From positions 536,001-600,000 of the forward strand of contig NZ_CAMGZB010000001.1 in NCBI RefSeq assembly GCF_946151075.1: a stretch of DNA of 64,000 bases, read 5' to 3'. Positions 58,833-64,000 of this stretch are shown here, one piece after another. The DNA is from Neobacillus sp. Marseille-Q6967. GTDB taxonomy: Bacteria; Bacillota; Bacilli; Bacillales; Cytobacillaceae. Under the pieces are notes generated by a model. That model did not search any database, was not told the DNA's origin, and saw only the letters and a list, made by a program, of their open reading frames with translations. The translations under genes and the position numbers were made by a program. Position 1 is the stretch's first letter, and every line of letters starts with the position of its first letter.

Positions 58833-59615
58833 TTATCGCGCTAACCAGCCGCCATCAATAGCTAAAATATGTCCATTCATATAATCAGATGCTTTACTCG
58901 ATAAGAATACTACTACGCCCATTAAGTCTGCAGGAGCAGCCCACCTGCCTGCAGGAATTCTTGATAAAATTTCGGCATTGCGCTTTTCATCGGCACGAAT
59001 AGGAGCAGTATTTTCAGTAGCAATATAACCAGGTGCAATCGCATTTATTTGAATATTATGTTCAGCCAGTTCGTTTGCGAATGCTTTCGTAAGACCTGCT
59101 ACCGCATGCTTACTTGCAGTATAAGGAGGCACAAATTTCCCGCCTTGGAAAGAAAGCATGGAAGCAATATTGATGATTTTTCCGCTCTTTTGCTCCACCA
59201 TTACCTTTGCCGCTTCCTGACTAAGTAGATAAAGAGAATTTAGATTGATTTCCATTACGGCATCCCAATCTTCTTCCTTGTACTCCAATAATGGAGCACG
59301 GCGGATCGTACCTGCATTGTTTACCAAGATATCGATTTTGCCATAAGTTTTTAGGCATTGTGCAACTACTTGTTTAACTGATTCACGGTCACTTAAATCC
59401 GCTTGGAAAAACTCAACCTTTCTGCCAGTTTCTTCAATTAGCAGTTTGGTCTCCTGCCAATCATCACTGCGGGATACAACAAAAAGATCAGCTCCTGCTT
59501 TGGCAAGGGCAACCGCATAACCTTGACCCAATCCTTTATTTCCCCCTGTAACTATCACTACTTTTCCATCTAAGCTAAAGAAATCCAGCGAAAAACTTCT
59601 TAGATCATTTGTCAT
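58833..59615 (-). CDS. kduD: 2-dehydro-3-deoxy-D-gluconate 5-dehydrogenase (KduD, SDR family)
   Basis: A 260-residue short-chain dehydrogenase: GGNKGLGQG (NAD binding, about 17), NNAGT, catalytic Ser/Tyr/Lys with YTASKHAVAGL (about 160), and KduD-type sequence. Reduces 3-deoxy-D-glycero-2,5-hexodiulosonate to 2-keto-3-deoxygluconate. ATG at 59615 with GGAGGTG is favoured over 59633. Twenty-nine bp after kduI. Confidence 0.92.
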   Translation of the reverse strand: MTNDLRSFSLDFFSLDGKVVIVTGGNKGLGQGYAVALAKAGADLFVVSRSDDWQETKLLIEETGRKVEFFQADLSDRESVKQVVAQCLKTYGKIDILVNNAGTIRRAPLLEYKEEDWDAVMEINLNSLYLLSQEAAKVMVEQKSGKIINIASMLSFQGGKFVPPYTASKHAVAGLTKAFANELAEHNIQINAIAPGYIATENTAPIRADEKRNAEILSRIPAGRWAAPADLMGVVVFLSSKASDYMNGHILAIDGGWLAR

Positions 59616-59644
59616 ATTTAACACCTCCACCAATCCCTGATTTC

Positions 59645-60475
59645 TTACCTCAATTCTTCCATTTTTACTTGGTCCATGTCAGAATAGGTGATGTTTTCAC
59701 CGCACATTCCCCAAATAAAGGTATAGTTACTAGTTGCTGTTCCGGTGTGAATCGACCAGCTTGGAGAGATAGCTGCCTGTTCGTTTTTCAAGATTAAATG
59801 TCTTGTTTCATCCGGTTTGCCCATAAAGTGGAAGACACGGGTTTCTGGTTCCATGTCAAAGTAGAGGTAAACCTCCATTCGGCGCTCATGTGTATGACAA
59901 GGCATGGTGTTCCATACACTTCCAGGTTCAAGCATCGTCAATCCCATTTGCAGCTGACAGCTTTGGCATACATTCGGATGAACATATTGATAGATTTTCC
60001 GCTCGTTTAATGTACTTGGTGATCCCATTTGCAGTGGGTCAATATTTTTTATGTCAATTTTTACGGTTGGAAAGGTATGATGAGCCGGGGCAGAATTGAT
60101 ATAAAATTTAGCCGGATTGTTTGCATCTTTCGAACGGAATAACACTTCTCTTGTTCCTTTTCCAACGTAAAGACCATCACGCATATTCATCTCATATTCT
60201 CTACCATCAAGTACCACAGAACCTTCACTGCCGATATTAATAATCCCTAGCTCACGGCGCTCAAGGAAATATTCAACACCCAGTTCCTTATCAAGTTTGA
60301 TTGTTAGTTCTTGTTCTGCGGGGGTTACTCCGCCAAAAATCATTCTGTCTACATGGGTATAAGTTAAATGGACCTGACCAGTTTCAAAAAGGGTTTCAAC
60401 AAGAAATTCTCTTCTTAATTCCTCAGTATTATATTTTTTCATATCCTCCGGATGGTGGGCATAACGTGTTTCCAT
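59645..60475 (-). CDS. kduI: 5-dehydro-4-deoxy-D-glucuronate isomerase (KduI)
   Basis: A 276-residue cupin-fold isomerase acting just before KduD on the unsaturated uronate released by lyases. It starts METRYAHHPEDMKKY, typical for KduI; metal-binding MPCHTHERRMEVYLYF lies near residue 195. AAAGGAGAAG precedes the ATG. Part of the minus-strand uronate cluster. Confidence 0.94.
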   Translation of the reverse strand: METRYAHHPEDMKKYNTEELRREFLVETLFETGQVHLTYTHVDRMIFGGVTPAEQELTIKLDKELGVEYFLERRELGIINIGSEGSVVLDGREYEMNMRDGLYVGKGTREVLFRSKDANNPAKFYINSAPAHHTFPTVKIDIKNIDPLQMGSPSTLNERKIYQYVHPNVCQSCQLQMGLTMLEPGSVWNTMPCHTHERRMEVYLYFDMEPETRVFHFMGKPDETRHLILKNEQAAISPSWSIHTGTATSNYTFIWGMCGENITYSDMDQVKMEELR

Positions 60476-60519
60476 TAGTATCTTCTCCTTTATACGTAGT
60501 TTAATAGATTTGTTACGTA

Positions 60520-62382
60520 CTATACTTCCTTCGGAAAAGGAATTGTCATTTTATCCTTATCCCGCCTTATGATAATCTCACCTTCAACAATCTCAACATT
60601 CGGGATGTCATCCCAGTGCTTCATTACGTTTGCACTTCCTGGCTCGCCGAATACAGCATTGATCAGGAGGTGTTTTCCTGGCTTAAGACTGACCTTAACC
60701 GTTGGTATAACGGTACGTGTATTGATAAGATTGGTATTTGCATTTGGATAGACTAATTCTGCCTGCCCATTTCCAACAATATTTTTAATACCACTAACTC
60801 CCCATGAAAAAATAGCCAAGCTTTCTTGTTTGTTTTGAATGACCTCAACCTGTTGCTCTTTATAATCAATATTCTCCAGTCCAAGAGCAAACCCGCCATC
60901 CGCACAATCTAAGCTTCTTCCTGTTTCAATACTATGGATACGGATATGCCACGGTGCTCCGGCAACAAGCCATGTTCTAATATCCACATCTGCCCATGGT
61001 TTCCATCTTGTGTAGATTACCTTTTCATTAACGCTAAACTCTTCACTCTTTCTTTTTCCTCTATAAATATTATCTCTTTCACTGACGGCCAGCATCGAGT
61101 CAAAAGCACCTTGCGCTAATCCCCACTCTGCTTTGGAGACACTAAAACCAAAATAGTTTGAGTAGACAAATTTTTCGTATTTAGCTGCGGTATGCGGGTG
61201 TTCATTAGTGTGCTTATACCCAGCATTAAACACAACTAAATGATCTCTTTTTTCTTGTCTGCATACAATAAACCGCGGAGACTTTTGAACGATTTGACCC
61301 TTTAAAGACGGGAGCGGCTCTTCTTCTGCCTGCCAAAATGGATGATCCTCCGGTAGCGCTAAAATCATGAAGGTTTTTAGTGCCCAATAAGGGGAACCAG
61401 GTGCATTATAGTTTTCTGCCATAACTAAATTAGGATAGCGATAACCTATAGTCAGCAGGCCATTAGAATCAAATATGGGTTGTTTGAACCACCAGCGAAG
61501 GTTCCTGAGAATAAGCCCCTTCATTACACCTAAAGAAAACGGCTCTACCCCTGCATATACGAGCGCACTCCAAAAGGCCGATTGGGAAAAACGGTAGGCT
61601 AGACTTCTTCCATATGGAAGGGCTGACCCATCGCCCGCAAACCAATAAATAAAATCTTTAGCAAAGGTTTCTGCCCTGCTTCTATACCTTTTTGCCCTGG
61701 ATGGATCTTCTTCCTCCATTATTTTTGTATATAGCAGACTATAAAAATGAATGGCAAACGGTACATAATAATCGCTGTGAACATCAGCTCCATCTGAATA
61801 CCAGCCTTTTTCTAAGTAAAATTCATCGATTCTATCAAGGTTTTCCTTCAATTTCTCCCGATCATATGGCAATCCAGCTCTCTTAAATCCAATGTTAACG
61901 ACCACAGGGAAGAACAGCCAGTTACAATCCCAGACATGGATATGATTGATTTGGTTAAGCCATGTATATAAGTTTTCTTTTTCTCGATCATTTAGCGGAG
62001 TCCATATTTTTTCGGGGATAAGGGCCAATGCATACCCAAATGCAGCCATTTCTACCGCACGTTGGTCATAATCAGTAATGTCTCCCCAATATTCTTCATG
62101 TGAAGGATTAGTACCGTTCTTTATTCCCTCTAGTGTAATATCCCAAAGCTGTGATTCCTCACTTCCCGCTAATAAGGGCACCAGCCCCCAAAGTACTCTA
62201 GAGAAACCCTCCATTCCTGCAATAGGGAGGGCGTAACTGGTGCCGGTGGAGCCAATTTGTAGAAGGGCTTTTCCTTTGCTATAGTACGGTTTCAATGGAT
62301 TTAGTATTTGGTTTACTGCCTCAATAAGATCATTTCGTGATTTAAGAGGATTTTTTTGTATTGGTAAATCGAGCTTTAACAT
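60520..62382 (-). CDS. DUF2264 domain protein
   Basis: A 620-residue protein of the DUF2264 family (FSRVLWGLVPLL, DGADVHSDYYVPFAIHFYS, DGSALPYGRSLAYRF), a predicted alpha/alpha barrel often found beside polysaccharide lyases and uronate genes. No signal peptide. Two ATGs are adjacent; the second (62382) has better spacing from AAAGGAGG. Biochemical role not established; a cytoplasmic glycosidase or lyase is plausible by fold and neighbours. Confidence 0.87.
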   Translation of the reverse strand: MLKLDLPIQKNPLKSRNDLIEAVNQILNPLKPYYSKGKALLQIGSTGTSYALPIAGMEGFSRVLWGLVPLLAGSEESQLWDITLEGIKNGTNPSHEEYWGDITDYDQRAVEMAAFGYALALIPEKIWTPLNDREKENLYTWLNQINHIHVWDCNWLFFPVVVNIGFKRAGLPYDREKLKENLDRIDEFYLEKGWYSDGADVHSDYYVPFAIHFYSLLYTKIMEEEDPSRAKRYRSRAETFAKDFIYWFAGDGSALPYGRSLAYRFSQSAFWSALVYAGVEPFSLGVMKGLILRNLRWWFKQPIFDSNGLLTIGYRYPNLVMAENYNAPGSPYWALKTFMILALPEDHPFWQAEEEPLPSLKGQIVQKSPRFIVCRQEKRDHLVVFNAGYKHTNEHPHTAAKYEKFVYSNYFGFSVSKAEWGLAQGAFDSMLAVSERDNIYRGKRKSEEFSVNEKVIYTRWKPWADVDIRTWLVAGAPWHIRIHSIETGRSLDCADGGFALGLENIDYKEQQVEVIQNKQESLAIFSWGVSGIKNIVGNGQAELVYPNANTNLINTRTVIPTVKVSLKPGKHLLINAVFGEPGSANVMKHWDDIPNVEIVEGEIIIRRDKDKMTIPFPKEV

Positions 62383-62402
62383 CATTCTTACCTCCTTTTA
62401 GG

Positions 62403-63527
62403 CTACCAAAATAATTCCTTGTAACCTCTTAATCTGGCAAGCCCCTCAACAAAATAATAATCACCATAAATTAAAGGGTTGTCCGTATATTTCCCCTCTG
62501 GAAAATGGCTTGTGCCGTGAAGGATCAATCCTTCCTCCGCGCCTTCCCAATCACCATAATTTCTATATAATGATTCTAGGATTTTCTCCCCTGCTCGTTG
62601 ATATACAGCCGTTTCCGAAGCCGGCACCTTATCGGCCAATAATAAAAGTCCACAAGCCGCGATCGCACCAGCAGAAGAATCCTTTGGAGTATCAACGCCC
62701 TCTGGAAGACGGAAGTCCCAATCTGGTACATAATCTTCCGGCAAATGGGAGATAAAGAAATGGGCAACCCTTTTAGCTGTCTCCAAGTATTGTTCTTCTC
62801 CGGTATGAAGATAGCTTAATGTCAAACCATAAATAGCCCACGCTGCTCCTCTTGACCAGGCAGAGTCAGGAGCATACCCTTGGCCGCCTAATGCCTCAAC
62901 TTTTTCGCCGCTGTCAGGATCGAAGCGGACAATATGATGAACTCCTCCGTCGCTGCGGATAAAATGCTCAAGCACCGTATCCGTATGCTTCTTAGCAACA
63001 CTCTTAAATCTTGGGTCACCAGTTTGTTTAGATGCCCAGTACAGTAGTGGAAGATTCATCAAACAATCAATAATCGCAACGCCGCTGTTGTCTTCTCCCT
63101 CTGTCCAAGGATTCCAGGCCCGAATAAAGTTTCCATTCACGTTAAAGCGCCCCATTAAGAGATTAGCAGCAAGCAACGCACGCCGTTTGGAATCTTCTTC
63201 GCCCAATAACTTGTGACGAGCAACACTGGTCAAAGTCCACATAAATCCCATATCATGATCGAGACGGTAGTAGTCATGTTGAACAGCATCAAGCTTTGCT
63301 TCGCATTCTTCTGCTATTTGTTTTAATTCATCATTCGGTTGATCTCGATACAAGAGCCAAAGCAATCCTGGCCAGAATCCTGCTGTCCACCAGAATGGTT
63401 CTGCTAGAACATACTGTCCCTTATCACTGGCATGAGGGAAATTGGCTCCTATCCTTTTGCTGGTTCTGCTGATTTTTTCATTTACTTTCTGCCATGCTTC
63501 ATTTACCCATACCGGTTGTTCTATCAT
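62403..63527 (-). CDS. Unsaturated glucuronyl hydrolase, GH88
   Basis: A 374-residue alpha/alpha-barrel enzyme that hydrates and opens the unsaturated uronic acid at the end of lyase products. GH88 motifs: AEPFWWTAGFWPGLLWLLY, MGFMWTL, NSGVAIIDCLMNLPLLYWA with the key Asp, SRGAAWAIYGL, and DSSAGAIAACGLL. ATG at 63527 with AAGGGTG upstream is favoured over GTG at 63536. Twenty bp upstream of the DUF2264 gene; feeds KduI/KduD. Confidence 0.9.
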   Translation of the reverse strand: MIEQPVWVNEAWQKVNEKISRTSKRIGANFPHASDKGQYVLAEPFWWTAGFWPGLLWLLYRDQPNDELKQIAEECEAKLDAVQHDYYRLDHDMGFMWTLTSVARHKLLGEEDSKRRALLAANLLMGRFNVNGNFIRAWNPWTEGEDNSGVAIIDCLMNLPLLYWASKQTGDPRFKSVAKKHTDTVLEHFIRSDGGVHHIVRFDPDSGEKVEALGGQGYAPDSAWSRGAAWAIYGLTLSYLHTGEEQYLETAKRVAHFFISHLPEDYVPDWDFRLPEGVDTPKDSSAGAIAACGLLLLADKVPASETAVYQRAGEKILESLYRNYGDWEGAEEGLILHGTSHFPEGKYTDNPLIYGDYYFVEGLARLRGYKELFW

Positions 63528-63542
63528 TTTCTTCACCCTTAA

Positions 63543-64000
63543 CTATTCAAATTGAAAAATCAGTTGGACATTACAGTCTTTCACGGGGTGTAGTACTGTA
63601 AAGTCAAGCGCAAAATTTTCTTCCATTGCACCAAAATGATTGATAAAATTCAGCCTCTTCACTTCTAAGAAAAGCTGCCTGCGATCGTAAAGTATTCTTA
63701 ATCTCTGTTCACCTTCTAAGATCAGTTCATCTTCTTCTTCAGTTAATGATATAGAAGGAACTATGAATCTCTCAACGATGGATACAGGCTGCTCAGTAAA
63801 TGTATAGGTATCCTCTATAATCAGCTTAGGCTGGTCCTTCTTGACCCACGAAAATCTCCGTGTTAATGCTTGAAGGGTATCTACTTCATATGCTCTGGCT
63901 ATGTCTAACTCAAATATGTCAATGTTTTCAGCCTGAACCACATTCACTACGCTGGCTACATGAGATGAACCTTCTTCCTGGTATTGATGATTAATAATCG
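63543..64000 (-). CDS. C-terminal part of a heparinase II/III-like polysaccharide lyase (runs off the window)
   Basis: The frame stays open to the window edge, so the visible 152 residues or so are the C-terminus of a larger gene. The beta-sandwich-like sequence (NHQYQEEGSSH, RRFSWVKKDQPKLIIEDTY) is what is expected for the C-terminal domain of heparinase II/III-family lyases. The identification rests mainly on the downstream GH88, KduI and KduD genes. It lies 15 bp before the GH88 gene. A GTG at 63947 is internal, not a start. Confidence 0.6.
   Translation of the reverse strand, partial: IINHQYQEEGSSHVASVVNVVQAENIDIFELDIARAYEVDTLQALTRRFSWVKKDQPKLIIEDTYTFTEQPVSIVERFIVPSISLTEEEDELILEGEQRLRILYDRRQLFLEVKRLNFINHFGAMEENFALDFTVLHPVKDCNVQLIFQFE

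Overview
The window reads as the chromosome of a low-GC, Gram-positive, spore-former-type Bacillaceae (Bacillus/Neobacillus-like); the genus is an inference. The signs are strong AGGAGG ribosome binding sites, many TTG/GTG starts, a lysine (L-box) riboswitch, a close AprX homologue, RocB/RocR-type arginine genes with a sigma-54 (SigL) promoter, a PhoX-TatA-TatC cluster behind a Pho-box-like promoter, and catabolite (cre-like) sites. No rRNA, tRNA, CRISPR array, prophage or transposase gene was found.

Layout. 0.1-8.5 kb: a SWIM/SNF2 helicase, riboswitch-controlled dapA, and a minus-strand peptide/carbamoyl-amino-acid operon (membrane transporter, M20C hydrolase, M20D amidohydrolase). 8.9-15.4 kb: an RNase J paralogue, an MFS transporter, and phoX-(small CxxC protein)-tatA-tatC. 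15.4-26 kb: arginine metabolism, with a RocE-type permease under a sigma-54 promoter and its RocR-like activator, an M14 carboxypeptidase, RocB, a second permease, and two tandem amidinohydrolases (one a clear DDAH) divergent from an IclR regulator. 26-40.7 kb: AprX, a sulfite-oxidase-type molybdoenzyme, a GntR-ABC-permease-ECF-sigma operon, a membrane-fused PstS-like protein, a Nudix protein, a methyltransferase, a second-type hpt, another M20C hydrolase, an NRDE protein and a UPF0173 metallo-hydrolase. 40.7-49 kb: a galactose/glucose-type ABC importer (mglBAC) with a three-component sensor (anchored sugar-binding protein, YesM-like kinase, YesN-like regulator). 49-64 kb: carbohydrate catabolism, with two divergent secreted GH3 enzymes, a secreted esterase, a GH2 beta-galactosidase, KduD, KduI, a DUF2264 protein, a GH88 unsaturated glucuronyl hydrolase and the C-terminal part of a heparinase II/III-like lyase that runs off the right edge. 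The last six fit depolymerisation of a uronic-acid polysaccharide by lyase chemistry.

The most unusual signal is not a gene. A dispersed element carrying GGTGACAGGCACC, usually with a CTGTCCRCC/GGTGGACAG hairpin, sits between genes at six places. Around most copies the sequence becomes A/C-rich on its left and G/T-rich on its right for about 100-250 bp, running into the ends of the adjoining genes and visible at nearly every third codon position. The asymmetry is symmetric about the element and independent of gene direction. It looks like a local transition-type mutational footprint spreading outward from the element.

Other non-coding structure includes a 52-bp tandem array of perfect hairpins (35.0-35.6 kb), six copies of a CAAACGTTTG-centred palindrome in two clusters, a roughly 20-bp-periodic GGCG array downstream of phoX, and a 133-bp GC-rich repeat with terminal inverted repeats plus a 47-bp internally deleted relative.
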